Origin: Pseudoscleropodium purum
Lineage: Eukaryota; Streptophyta; Bryopsida; Hypnales; Brachytheciaceae
NCBI GenBank assembly: GCA_963969395.1
Contig: OZ017804.1
Coordinates: 6,634,001-6,698,000 of the forward strand
DNA: 64,000 nucleotides
Direction: 5' to 3'
Shown: one piece after another, positions 35,520-47,690 of the stretch
Layout: every line of letters starts with the position of its first letter
Position numbering within the stretch: the stretch's first letter is position 1
Position numbers and translations under genes: made by a program
The notes under the pieces: generated by a model
Told to the model about the DNA's origin: nothing
Databases searched by the model: none
Seen by the model: only the letters and a program-made list of their open reading frames with translations

Positions 35520-38500
35520 TCTCTCACTATTTCCAACTCAATGAATTGATCGTTGTTGTAATCAGTCTACCAATTGGTCATGTAATCATTCAGCTAAGGT
35601 AATCACTCCACTCAGGTCATTACAAACTAAGCTTGAATTAAACTAAACTCTCAAGTAACTTAAACACTCAACCCAAGTAATTATAGGCTTTGCTAATCAC
35701 TCTATAACTTATGGTGTGTACAGACTTGGAGGTAACTTAGAAGAGACTTAAGTGGGCAGTGGTAAGAGAAAAACAATGAAGGTTGTTCACACTTATGAGC
35801 ATCACTGAACCGATTGTAATTAATGGCAATTGAGACGGATGATTAGGAAACAGCAGCGCCTCTAGCAAATAATTTATTAAATAAAACAATGATATTTTGC
35901 TTCACACGCTATTCTATCTTGTTTATTAGTCCATCTATGAATATTGCAATGCATAGAACTAAAGATTTGCAAAAATTATTTGTCCCTATATCATTGTTTT
36001 AGATTCCATATTCAAAAGCATAGCAACAATTTGCATGCAACTATAACTAAATAGATCATATTTCAATACAATATTCAATTCACATTTAAAATGAAATTTA
36101 TGAAAGAATAATGCATGATTATCCATGAACTTCTAAAGAGCCAAGGTCATTTTTTTAGTCAAAAAACACTTGAAAATAGTATTTCTATTGGAACTTGCAA
36201 AACTTTTTAGAAATTATTTTTTTGTTGCATATATATATTTAGAAGACCTTGCACTAACAAAACTAATACAAGAATGTGTAGAAGAAATTTTAGAAACTTT
36301 AAATATGTAAATTGCAAAAAATTTGCATTTAAAATGAATAAAAAATTTTATATGCATCTTCTATAACTAAATTATAAAGCTTTGAATTTAAAAATTTAAA
36401 AGAGATGTATAATGTTGTGAGATTTTGGTAGTTTACCTTGTTTATTTAGCTTGTTGGTTCTACACAACAGTGTTGTCTTGATGCTCTTATATTTGCGATT
36501 GATGGTAAAAATATTGCTATCACTAAACTAGCATGTCCACAATAAGTATTAAAACTATACTAAAAACTTTCTTTTGTAATTTATTCATTTCTTTCTAAAT
36601 CAAATATTTTGCAAAATAATACTATGAGAAGATCTAAATTGATATAATAAAATATTTTGTAGAGTAGTTATTAATATTTATACACCTTACAAAAGTATCA
36701 TGCATATCAATTGATAGAAAAGACAAAGAATAAACATCTAAGAATTATATAAATATAATAATAGAAATATTTTTTTAAAATGACTTGCAAATGAATTCAA
36801 AATATACAAATCCATGGGAAGCAAGTTCTTTTTATACTAGTTTGATACATAAAATAATAATAAAAATAGAAAACTAAAATAGAAGAATAGAATCCTAAAA
36901 AATTAAATATAAAAAATGTTGGGTTGCATTACTTGCATACACATTAAAAAACAAAACTTACAAAATATATAAAGGAGGGCAAAGGTAGGTACATGGGCTT
37001 GTTTCATGACGTTTGAACTAAAGATTAAAAAGACATTGAATTTCTAAGTTTTTTCATGAATTTAAAAATTAAAAACTTACTTTTACTCTTCTTTCAATTG
37101 TGGCAATGGCATATAGGCACTAGTTGCAAACGCTAGTAGAATACTAAAATAAATAAATAAAACTCTGGAATAAAAAAAAATAGCATAAACTAAATTAAAA
37201 TAATAATAATAATAATAATAATTACAATGTTTGCATGTTGCTCCGGTAGTTGAAGTCCATTTTAATGACATCACAATCATACAATAATGTTGTAGAGACA
37301 CCCATATTTGCTTCTTTTAACATCACAATCACTAGAAATTGTAAGCTTAGCCAATTTGATTAGGCCCATAACCGCTAGCCACAATGCAATAAACCAAATC
37401 CATAGCCTCATTCCCATTTAATTTCAAGACATGAGGTGTTTAGGTAATCCGTCTAACGGTCTAATACTGAATCCATCCCAAATGCCATTAGCAATTCATT
37501 CTGCTACAATTTTTACTCATAATCGTGTTTTTTCCGTACTTCACAAACATAGGACTAAACTCAACAGATATGGGTGATAATATAGGGAATGCCCATAGGG
37601 ACGCTCATGGTTATGAATGTAGCTACCTTATCTATAGTTTGGTAATCTTGCCAAATTCATATAGAATTAATTGATTAGGTTGTTTTAAAAAAGAAAATAA
37701 TCAATGTTAGTAAGAAGGTACAATATAGAGTCCAATGATCATCAATTGTGTTCACAACAAGATCATCAATCATCAAGCAACTCATTGATGGGAACATCAA
37801 GGAATTTCATCATTTAAACTAACTAGGACTAGAAAATGGAGAGGTCGTTTTTATAATGAAATTCATTCTCTCTCATGAACCCTCAAAGGATATGGGGTAA
37901 CTTGAAGATGATAGCTTCACCTCTTATTGTAAAAAAAATAGTACTTGTGTTCAAAGTAAACTTTTAAATCTCATTTTTGCATAGTAAAATAACATTTTTT
38001 TTAAAAACTTTGATTTAAGAAAAGTTGAGAAATTAATCTAACTTTCATTTTCAAAGATTCTTTTGTGATTATGAGTATCCAAACAAAAGTTATAGACAAA
38101 ATTCAAAGGAGATGTTTGAAAATGTCAAAGAAAATGTTCCTTCCAACTCCTCCTTGAAATTTGTCTATAACTTTTGATTGGAGAATCAAAATCTCAAAAG
38201 GATTTATGGAGATGAAATTTAGCTTTATTTTCCTCAATAACTAAGTTGAAGTTTTTTTTGAAAAAAATTGTTCTACTATGACTAAATGAGGTTTGAAATT
38301 CTACATTGAATACATTTCTTATGTTTGACTTTATTATGAGTAGTTGAGCTCCTACTAATCCTAGCTATTTACATATCCTACATGGAATATTTACCTCATA
38401 TCACACAATTTGTATAAAGATCTTGTCTTTTAGCACTTTTTTCCTGTCGATGATTTGCTTATTGAAGCTAAATGCCAAATTTTTTATTAATACAATATCT

Positions 38501-38560
38501 AGGATGATGAAAATTGCAATAATTCATTAATTTTTGCCGAAATTAAAAAGTCAAATTTTA
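35520..38560. other. AT-rich interior of the long-TIR element
   Basis: No gene is visible. A (TAA)n microsatellite lies at 37201-37223. Composition is extremely AT-rich from 36,000 to 37,000. Confidence 0.5.
37201..37223 (+). repeat. (TAA)n microsatellite
   Basis: Seven uninterrupted TAA units. Confidence 0.9.
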
Positions 38561-38704
38561 TTAAATATTCAGTAGAGGATGCTAAAATTGAAGAAGTAAT
38601 ACGGTAATCATAAAAGGTTTTTATAATATAGACACTTGTAATATGGGTGTACAATCTTCTAGGCTCATGTACTCACACTCCTAGGCTCACATATTAGCAA
38701 TCCT

Positions 38705-38715
38705 TTGTCTTAAAC
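38705..38715 (+). repeat. Target-site duplication TTGTCTTAAAC, right copy
   Basis: Exact 11-base match in direct orientation to 32150-32160. Confidence 0.65.
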
Positions 38716-39171
38716 ATCTTTTTTTATTAAACTTAACTATAATTTCCCGCATTAAATACTTTAACGGCCAAAATTAATGGTTGCTTTGAAAGGTTTCTAC
38801 CTCAAGGCGCTACCTATAATTCAATTAAGCATTGCCTTAATACAGTCAAAGATAGTACAATTCTATCCGAGCGAGTTCCATAATTCAATTCTCTACACAT
38901 GTAGTCTAGATTTTGTCTATTTCCCAAAACCCAAGACTAAGTATAGGGGTCCTAAAATCAAAGGGAATGGTCAAATAGTCTAATGTTTTGCAATTTTGAA
39001 GTCACTTGTAAGTTAAATTGTTATGGGATTTACTCAACAATTTTACTATAGAAACCAATTGTAAAACACTCTTATATCCCAAGGGTGAATTTGGTGGCTT
39101 GTTCGTTAAATAATGCTATGGACGCATGAGTGCTGTCCCAGTCCTGCCTAGTATTCTAGGGGCATTTTCAA

Positions 39172-39233
39172 GACAATTTGGCAGGTTTATAAGAGCAATT
39201 TGTCATGCATGATCTAGACTTTTAAATGCAACA

Positions 39234-39276
<43 letters not shown>

Positions 39277-41101
39277 TATATATATATATATATATCAATT
39301 CATTAATTACCGTGAAGCTTTTTCTTTTTTACCAAAACAATTTGTCCAGTCACTACTTACAGTACTTAGCTAGCCAAATTACTAAGTTAGATGAGTATCA
39401 CAAAGTCCCAGTCCTCTACAACAAATTGTCTCTATCTAATGCAATGGAAATGAGTGTGTGATGCAATACAATTTACAACATCAACATCAACAAGGTAATT
39501 TATCCAACACACCATCCATGTAACCACAACATTTCGATAATCACTGCTACTCCTACAATTTGACCTAATTATCAATCAAGACCATTTGTCATACAATATA
39601 CTCTATCCACTACTCAATCAATTCGTCTCACCAAATATCTATTGATCTTATTAATTATAGGAACAATTCCCTTTTCAGTAATTAAATTTATAAGGACAAT
39701 TTGTCTATACATTGTCTGCAATGAAATTTGAACACTACGGCAATTTGTCTGTAATACCGACCTACTGTGACTGAACTGCGTCAATAACATCAACAGGCCC
39801 AAGACAAATTGTCAGTTAGAAACCCGATCGATATTCAGTCTAACACCCAAGAATCTAGACAATTTGCTTCTATTCTGCTGACTGTATTATCATCTCAGAA
39901 TCTCAACCGTGAAATAAATTAACTTAATTCTATTCTGGACAATTTGTCTATCCACACATATCACAGGATTCAATCACCCATATACACATTCAAGACAATT
40001 TGACTTCATACATCAAACACATAAGAATAAGTCAAATTGTCATACCTGGATCCATTCTTTCAACATCCAGTTCTTTAATCAGAACTTATCTGTAAATTAG
40101 CTGATCTGCATTGCTGGTTCCGGAAAATTGTCTCAGTTTGCACACTGCCTCCACAACATCCGCATTGTCGAACTAGTTGGCAAATTGTCTGCTTCGTTCG
40201 ATTTATGAGAGTTACACAGACAAATTGACTTCCAATCCCAATAAATTGCTATTCGTTTCCTCACAATAACACTCCGACAATTCGACTCATACGTTCATGA
40301 TACGAAAACTAATTCAGTCAATTTGTCTAAACATGAATCCACCACTACACAATTCACATGAATTCACACAAGCACAGTCTAACTACATACAATAATTCGA
40401 AGACAACTTGTCGCACAATTCATTCAAACAACCACGAATTCATCACAATAAATCTGCACACAACTTTATACAAAGAAGTCACACACATACTGAATGCTTA
40501 CACCATAGTTCAGTCCAGTCACGGGATCGGAATAGTATCTGACAAATTGCTAAGTGCTGCGATCCACTCACTGGATCAAAACATACAAATTAATAATTTT
40601 ATAATTTACACAACCAAAATACAACCACCAAGAATACAATTAGTCACAAATAAACAAAGAGATCCAATCACTAGATTCTCAAGACAATTTGTTAAATTAA
40701 TTCACGGTTGTTAGGATTCAATCACTGGATCTTGACTGCAAATTATAGAATGCTCAATTTAGTCCAATCACTGGATCTAAATTTAAAGCTTATAAGACAA
40801 ATTGTTTATAAGAAATATTATATTATTGAAGAAGTTCAAAGTACATGAAAACGAGACAATTTTACAAAAGCTATTTGATACCCGAGAAAGTGAGAGAGTC
40901 AAAATGACAAATTGCCTAGCTATATGCAAAACTGAAGACAACTATTCAAACCTGAAGTGTAGAGTCAACTTGTCTTTCGCCATCTTAAACCTTTTATGTT
41001 TTTCTAAATCCTTTCTAATCTGGCAATTTGTCTATGTTACTACTCTATTGTGTGAACTCTTCGTCAATTTGTCTTTATTTACACTATTCACGGCAAATTG
41101 T
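39172..41101. repeat. Dense array of GACAAWTTGTC-like motifs, right part
   Basis: About 25 occurrences of GACAATTTGTC, GACAAATTGTC or one-base variants occur in about 1.9 kb, usually 30-100 bases apart and in both orientations. Full-length examples are at 39695-39705, 39803-39813 and 39938-39948. An open stretch at 40358-40714 is a low-complexity by-product. The sequence just before the array resembles 27520-27760, which suggests a second copy of the left block. Confidence 0.7.
39237..39295 (+). repeat. (CA)n followed by (TA)n microsatellite
   Basis: About 19 CA units run to 39274 and about ten AT units follow to 39295. Confidence 0.95.
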
Positions 41102-41559
41102 CAAAAATTGAAAATTTCAAGAGACTACAACACCCGATGCTTGTTAATTTACAAATTCCGTAATTAGGGCACTTGCATTCTTCCCTTGCACTTGTTTTTT
41201 GTTTATGCTAGCTCCATTTCTTTTCCACCCACTTGTTTTGATTCAACTCTACCCTTTTTTTAGGGGGCTTGATACTTCATTTTTCATAAAATCAATTGGT
41301 TTGAAAGTCCGATGCTTATGGGATAATCAAACAATTCCTTTGTTTGCACTATCAAATGTTGTTTGGAGTCACCTTGACAATGCTTTGGTTGCACTTGTTT
41401 TGAACTGGTTTGTAAGCTAATTTTTGAGCATAGAATCACACTAAGTTTTTCATCACTCCACATACTCACTATCCTTTCACTTTGGGTTTGAGTTGGTTTG
41501 CAATTGTAACAAAACAATTTTCTTTTGAAGCTTTTTATATTATTGTTCATCTAGAAGAT

Positions 41560-42480
41560 TTTCAATTCTCAAAAATGTAGGTATAAACTTTAAGCATGAA
41601 AGAAAGATATGTCATTTAGTTGAAATGCAACAAAAAAGACTCAAATATAAAGATGGATTGCATGGTATCAAGGTCTCGACTTTAATTAGCATTTGCATAA
41701 GAGTGGAAAGCACTATTATTATTCAATGTTGGTATAATATTGTAGTTCATTGTATCATGTAGATATTGCAATATTTTCTTTGCTGCACAAAAATGCACCA
41801 TCTTAGGCTCTTACATGTATCTTGAGACATAACTTACGGCATAGCTAATGTCAAGGTGAATATGAGACAAGTATATTAGACTACAAACTAAGAATCAAGA
41901 GATCGTTGGATCTGCTTTTGAAGTGTCCACATTATTCTAGAATTGGTTCTTTGGGTCGATTAGAATTTTAGTTGAGTTGCAATTTTGCAAATTGAACTTC
42001 TTAAGAAGTTTGGTAATGTAGACTTGTTGATTGATGAAGATGCCATTGGAAAGTTAATGTATTTCTATGCCAAGGTAGTTGTTGGTTGTTTCTAAATCCG
42101 TCATCTCAAAGTTAGTTTGGAGATTCTGCTTCAGATGTGTGATTTCCTCTTAGTCATCCCTAGTTATTAAGAGATCATCAATATAAAATTGCAGGATAGT
42201 GAGTCTCTCATCTTACTTGAAATAATATATATTGAGGCCACTTTCGCTTTTTATCAATCTATATTGTTGTAACCATAAGTTTGTACAATCATACTAGACT
42301 TTGGATGCCTATTTGATGGATATAAGGCTTTGTTAATCCTGCAAACCTTCATAGAGTCACTAACTTTTGAGAATCTTTTTGGAATTTTCATGAGAATTTT
42401 TTCTATGATGTGTCCATTTAGGAACGATGTAATAACCTGCATCTAAAATAACAACTAATTGTGCTTTGCAATTAGGATCA
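41560..42480 (-). pseudogene. Decayed copia-type reverse transcriptase remnant
   Basis: On the minus strand, 42254-42442 translates to SFLNGHIIEKILMKIPK and VCRINKALYPSNRHPKSS. These correspond to the TAFLNG and VCRLxKALYGLKQAPRxW blocks of Ty1/copia reverse transcriptase. Sequence toward 41,700 retains scattered resemblance but many stops. No LTRs were located. It is older than, and in opposite orientation to, the copia at 44262-51822. Confidence 0.6.
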
Positions 42481-43870
42481 AGATGAAAAGTATTGACGAC
42501 TATTTTACTACAAGTGCAAATACATCGTGAAAATCAATGCTCTTTTTTTTGTTAAAAACCTCTAACTACAACTCTGGCTTTTAATTTGTTGATAGCCTCT
42601 GCTAAGTTTATCTTAATTTTGAAAAGCAATTTGGTTGTGATAGGCTTTCATCCAGTTGGTCAATCAATAATGTCACATATTTTATTCTTCAATGTCAATA
42701 CTAGTGACAGTTAAAATTTATTTTTTTACTTCCATATCATCAATGATTCTTCTATCACTCATTTATTTCACTACATACTGTTTATATATTTTTTGGTAAT
42801 ATTATTTTTGGTTTATGAAATATAAATAAATATCATCTACTTCTTAAAATAATTTAGAAGAAAACCCATTGACAACAAATTGTAGTGCTCTTAAACCATC
42901 AATCCTTTGTTCAATGAATTTATTACATCTTTTCCTAGCATCTATATTGTTTTGTAGTTTGAAAATAGAACATTGTAAGCCTCTCCATTAATAAAATTTA
43001 TAAACCACTAATTGAGTTTTGATTGCACATTTAAATAGTCTAAATAAGCAAAGTGATGATAATATTAAAGGTATTTTTTTGCCAAAAAAACCATCATTGC
43101 TAGCAGTTTTAGAATAATTAGAACCTTCATTCTCAAGTGAGCCTTGGATCTACCTCCATAGCTAGTGCAACTCCCACTACAATTATAGCATTTGAAAAAA
43201 TAACCTCATTTGTCTTTCTTCATATAAATGGCCTTGTCGGTGTGATATAGTGTATCAGCTTGAGAATGGACAACAACTTTGTGTACTAGTGGGGCATTTG
43301 AGGCAACAATGCGTATCGTAGGGGCAACAACTTGGGCTTGAAGTCTTGCACAATCAAAAAAAGGACATATGGGGGTTGCTGAAATAAGCATATTGGATGC
43401 TAAAGAAGACAATCAACACACTTATATAGAGGTCCAAGAACAAGATTAAGATGCACTCTAAGAAGTGATGAAGGGGTGAAAAGTGAATAATAAATAGGTA
43501 CCACAAAGGGTACATAAATAATGACTAATGTAGGAAAAGTAAGAAATATTGTAGATTCTTTTAAATAGGCTACAACCATTCTTATATTTTCTACACTTTG
43601 TTTTGAAAGAAAATTCATGAATGTAAACTAGAGAGAAGTGTTCAGTAAAATGAAGATGGGATTGCAGAGGCCTCCAATTCATTGATTTTTTGATGCTTTT
43701 GTCTCATTTTGTAAGCCAATTGTGAAGGACCTTCGATGGTAGGAAGTTCACTTTGAAGTATCCATTCTTTCAAAAGAAAATTGTAGTGATAAGCCTAGGT
43801 GTTTAGGTCATCTAAGTGTCTACCAACTATCAGCCTTTATCACAAGCTACTAGAAGGCTTTGACCATCTT
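42480..43870. other. AT-rich DNA, probably old transposon remnants
   Basis: Minus-strand open stretches at 43206-43682 could belong to an old element, but no motif is recognisable. Nothing else is supported. Confidence 0.4.
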
Positions 43871-43878
43871 ATAAAGGC

Positions 43879-44087
43879 TGCTATTATGTGAGCTTAAGAA
43901 CGTGAGTCCATGAATATGAAAGACTATATACCTATATTATAGGAATCTTTTATGATTATAGTATGATATATATTATAGATATCTATATCATAAGTGTATA
44001 TTATAAACACCTTCAATGGTTGTAGAATATCTACTAATATATAGTCAAGGCTTACATGTTCACATTTTTATGCTCACACTAGCATTG
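43879..44087. mobile_element. ~200-bp MITE sharing termini with the 32.2-38.7 kb element
   Basis: The left end GCTGCTATTATGTGAGC and the reverse complement of the right end (CAATGCTAGTGTGAGC) match the TGCTARTATGTGAG termini of the long-TIR element. Internal 'ttttatgattatagta' and 'aacaccttcaatggttgtag' words are also shared with its two ends. It has no coding capacity. A target duplication was not identified. Confidence 0.6.
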
Positions 44088-44256
44088 TTGCTTGTGGAGG
44101 CATTAGACTAAGGTTAGTGTATCCAAAAGCAATACTATATAGTGGTATTATTAAATTGATGCACTTAAATGTAGTCCTCTAGTCTACTACTATATAGTGT
44201 CATTTTCTTAGGTGTCTTGGTTTTTTATGAGCTTACTTTACGTCTTCGTAAATGTC

Positions 44257-44261
44257 ATGAT
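44257..44261 (+). repeat. ATGAT target-site duplication of copia, left
   Basis: It matches 51823-51827 directly after the 3' LTR. The match could extend to six bases depending on where the LTR edge is set. Confidence 0.7.
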
Positions 44262-44664
44262 TATTGGATGACTCATAGCAATGGATGACCTACATCCTGA
44301 GTACCGAGTACAACATCTAGATCATGATGAAGCTGCTGTCTAGAAGCTGCCAGCAGTGCCAAGAAACGGCGCTGATTGTGACCATTAACCTCCCCCTTCT
44401 CCCTCATCGCATAGGGTGTTATCCTTTGTACTGTAGCTTGTGTGTGTGTGCTTTATGCTTGCGTCACTATGTGGCAGCATAAGCTAGTTAGTGGAGCTCT
44501 ACTGTGTGAGTAGTGTACTCTGTGACTCGTATGTCACAGAGACAAGTATATCAGGCTATGTTCAGCAATAATATACGCTTGATTGTTGTGTGGGGAAATA
44601 CGAGTACTGGTGCTTTGTGAGATTCTGTATTCGTTTTATTGCTTTGCTGTTATTAGACTCAACA
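44262..44664 (+). repeat. 5' LTR of copia
   Basis: It starts TATTGGATGAC and ends GACTCAACA. It differs from the 3' LTR at about 24 positions plus one GT-unit length difference (counted by eye). It contains a GT microsatellite and an AATAATATA stretch that could serve as a promoter or polyadenylation element. Confidence 0.9.
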
Positions 44665-44676
44665 GGTTATGGGCCC
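44665..44676 (+). other. Primer-binding site matching the initiator tRNA-Met anticodon arm
   Basis: GGTTATGGGCCC directly follows the 5' LTR. Its complement GGGCCCATAACC is the conserved anticodon stem-loop of eukaryotic initiator tRNA-Met (anticodon CAU), not the tRNA 3' end that most plant copia elements use (TGGTATCAGAG type). Drosophila copia is primed the same way from a cleaved half-tRNA. Confidence 0.75.
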
Positions 44677-45470
44677 TACATCAAGACTGCGTACTTGATA
44701 AAGTCTGTTTTATTAGATTTCTTAAAGTCCTTAGAGAATCGTGATCATGGCTAATAGCCGAGATCTCGCAGGTATCTCCCGATTTAAGGGTGCCAACTTC
44801 CATATATGGAAATTTCAGATCAGAGCCGTATTACTCGGTCGAGAACTCATGGAAGTTGTGGATGACACTGATGCCAAAACAATCGATACTACTGAGGCGG
44901 AGGTTAAATCTGCCTAGCGAAGAAAGGATAACCAAGCTGTGAGCATTCTTTGCCAAGCCCTCGATGAAAGCATGCTCAAGCATGTTACTAGCTGTGTCAC
45001 CTCTCAGCAAATCTAGAACAAACTAAAGCTCTTTCACGAGCAGAACACTTCAGAAAATATTCACACTCTTCAGCAAGAGTTCTACAAATGTTCAATGGGT
45101 CAAACTGATATAGTAGCAGACTTTATAGGAAAGCTCGATGTCATTGTCCAACAACTTGCATCTCGCGGAGACACTACGTTCAACGAACAGGCAGTTATTT
45201 CAAAAAATTTGTGCAACCTCCCAGGAGGATATGACCACTTGATCCATGCATGGCGTATATAGGTTGAAGCCTCTAAAACTCTCGATAATCTCACCCTTCA
45301 ATTGCTCCAGACAGAGGGCACGTTAAAGGCTCGAGTAGATGAGATAACTAACACAATTGCTTACGTAGCTAATGCCAATAGAAAGACCACTGAGTATACG
45401 ACTGAGCAACGAGCAGCTCATCATCAGGAGATTGCTGATCGTAAAAAGACGACCAAGTGCTAGTGCTGCG

Positions 45471-45474
45471 GCGT
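45471..45474 (+). repeat. GCGT target duplication of the nested insertion, left
   Basis: It matches 47852-47855. Joining at this site restores the gag-pol frame exactly. Confidence 0.65.
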
Positions 45475-46009
45475 TGTCGGGTAGAGAGGAGCGCGCTTTA
45501 GGAACACACGGGGTGTTTGGCTGCAACTGTTGGTTGTATACTTAGTGTCTTCTTCAATCTTCAGTCTTCAAACGGTGCCCGTTGGCCTATCCTGTGTAGG
45601 CTCTAGATAGGTATAAGGGTCAAGGAAGGGATAAGAAACCACGGGATACGGGACGGGTAAAATGGGACAGTAGACACGAGCTACCGTCCGAATGATGGGA
45701 TCCTAAACTTCAAATTCACGGTCTGTTGGCCAAAACTCCAGACCATGAGAACAAGCAAGTCTCGACCATGTGGGCCATTAACCCCACTTCGTCACCACGA
45801 CAATAAATGGGATTGAGTCTTGGTTTTACCCAGACCGCCCGCAACCAGGGTTACAAAGCAAAAGGAAATAAAAGACAACGAGCCTCCAAATCAGGCTAGG
45901 AATAACAAAGCCACATCCCACACATACATATAAAAAAAAACCCAAAACATTCCTCTTCGAGTTTTCAATCTTCAAGTCTTCATGTTTTGAAAAAAAACAA
46001 TGAGAAATC

Positions 46010-46930
46010 TTCAAAGCCGTACCCTAAAGTAGCTGCGACCTTTTATCTAGTGCCACAGATGGCTCACAACTTCAAATGCTAAGTGCAATAGCATTTTGGA
46101 AAGCTAACCCAGTAACCTAACACCTCTCCAAATTTCACTTTATTCTAAACTACTGTCCAAAAGTTATAGGCAAACAAAGTGGCGGCTCTTCTCCTCCTCG
46201 CCAACCAACCACTGCCTCTTCAAACTTCTTATAACTTTTGACTTACAAATCCTGAACACAAGTGTGATAGCAATTTGGAAAGCTAACACATCTGGCTACA
46301 ACATGTGAAAATTTCACTAAGAACTAAAACTCTGTCCATAAGTTATAGCCCAACAAAGTCTCGGTCTCCTATTTTGAGAACCCACTAAACCTCTAAATTC
46401 CTACACTCTATAATTTCTTCAATAAAACTCTAAATAGCTCTTGTGATAGTTATTTAGAGAGATAAATAAACAAACTAACACTTATAAAATTTTCAAAAGA
46501 AATCCTTATACTGACCAAAGGTTATGGCCCTTCAAAGTTTCGGCCTTGCTCTTTACAAGTGGCAGCCAACCTCCAAGTCATCACACCTCCATAACTTCTT
46601 CCTCCGAACTCCAAATCTTAAGTTTAATCACTCTTTGGAAAGCTAAGATTAAGATGAACACGCTTCCAAAATCCTTCTTGCAACTTGATGGACTGAACGT
46701 CAGCTATGGCTTGACAAAGTCTCAGCCTTTTCTTCATGAAAGGCACTAAAACTCTTCAAATTCAAATGTTCATAACTTTTTCATCCTAACTCCAAATCAA
46801 ACTTGCAAACTCATTTTGAAAAGACAATTTCATAAGGAACAATCTCACCAAATTTCATTACCAAAATCCTCATACAATGGGAGATATCACTCCTCAAAGT
46901 CTCGGATTTTCTTCCACACTCAAGTTTCTC
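46010..46930. repeat. Diverged ~180-bp tandem repeats
   Basis: The landmark CAAAGT (followed by TCTCGG or a variant) recurs at 46175, 46354, 46533, 46715 and 46895, with spacings of 179, 179, 182 and 180. A partial unit precedes at about 46012. Each unit also carries 'aagttat.gcc', 'ataacttct' and 'tttggaaagctaa' in the same order. Units are strongly diverged. Confidence 0.75.
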
Positions 46931-47231
46931 TATTCCTTCCTACACACACTAACTAAGCATCTTTTCCCTCTTCTCCTCCCTATCTCAAGTGAGGGGTGGG
47001 GGCACATCAGCCCATGTCCCTACCAGGACCCCACCTAAGATGCCAAACTAAATCCCCATTCACACTCTCCCTTTATTCTAAAACCCAAGTTAACTTTTAA
47101 ACACTAACTTCTCATTAAACGTTTAAAATCACACACTGTGATTTTAATAAAATACTCAAAGTATAAAGTTAGTAACTAACATTTAATAAATGCTCACTAG
47201 AGATAAAAAAACTAGAGTTCCAATCACAGCT

Positions 47232-47690
47232 TCATTTCATTTGCAGAAAGTTGAGAATGCGTTTGATGGTGGCAGCAACGTAATTTGTACGTTCGGACTT
47301 CATCAAGGGGTTGACTGGACCTTCCAACCAACGTTGGTAGCCACGACTACCCTCCACCGGCATAACCATACAATAGTAATGATCGATGTTTTTGCCCTCA
47401 TAACTCGCTTCAAAAGTCACTTCCCGAGTGTCTAGCTCAACACACCCAACTTGGAGCAAGATTACCAAAACACGAGCATTGGTATCAAGATTACCGTGCC
47501 ATCGCCGCTCCACACGAGGTTGCTTCGGCGGTCTAGAAGGCCCAACTTCATCTCGAGGATGCCTAAGTGGCAAAGCAAGATCCCGTTCCAAAAGGGGTTG
47601 ATCTGGTAGCTGTGACAATGAAAGCTCGAATTCAGCCTCTGGTTGAAGCTCTTCATCTTGAGACTCAGAAAAAACTCTCCAGTTCGACAT
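47232..47690 (-). CDS. 152-residue ORF of unknown function inside the nested insertion
   Basis: The ATG is at 47690 and a TATA-like TATTTAAG lies about 70 bases upstream on the same strand. The N-terminal half is acidic and Leu/Pro/Glu-rich with a RPPKQPRVERRWHG basic patch. The C-terminal half (VTFEASYEGKNIDHYYCMV and a later WLEGPVNPL) looks like a folded domain, but I recognise no family. The frame is intact even though the host copia is decayed, so the ORF is either younger, under constraint, or open by chance. Confidence 0.4.
   Translation of the reverse strand: MSNWRVFSESQDEELQPEAEFELSLSQLPDQPLLERDLALPLRHPRDEVGPSRPPKQPRVERRWHGNLDTNARVLVILLQVGCVELDTREVTFEASYEGKNIDHYYCMVMPVEGSRGYQRWLEGPVNPLMKSERTNYVAATIKRILNFLQMK

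Larger units (their letters stand above)
32161..38704. mobile_element. 6.5-kb element with long terminal inverted repeats
   Basis: The left end (about 32161-32350) and the reverse complement of the right end (about 38704-38570) align over 130-190 bases. Each begins near a TGCTARTATGTGAG motif, has repeated ATGTGAG words, and later shares 'tcttcaatttt.gca'. The 11-bp direct repeat TTGTCTTAAAC flanks both ends. Long TIRs with 9-11-bp duplications are typical of Mutator-like elements. However, the only coding relic inside is a Tigger/pogo-like transposase, so this may be a MULE-type carrier with a second transposon nested in it. The interior from 35.9 to 38.5 kb is AT-rich with no recognisable gene. 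Confidence 0.6.

Noticed and set aside
40358..40714. 118-codon open frame
   Set aside because: It lies inside the GACAAWTTGTC motif array; composition (Thr/Asn/His/Ile) follows the AT-rich DNA.
30297..41101. CRISPR-like or direct-repeat array
   Set aside because: Motifs are short, in both orientations and irregularly spaced, with no constant spacer length; the genome is eukaryotic.
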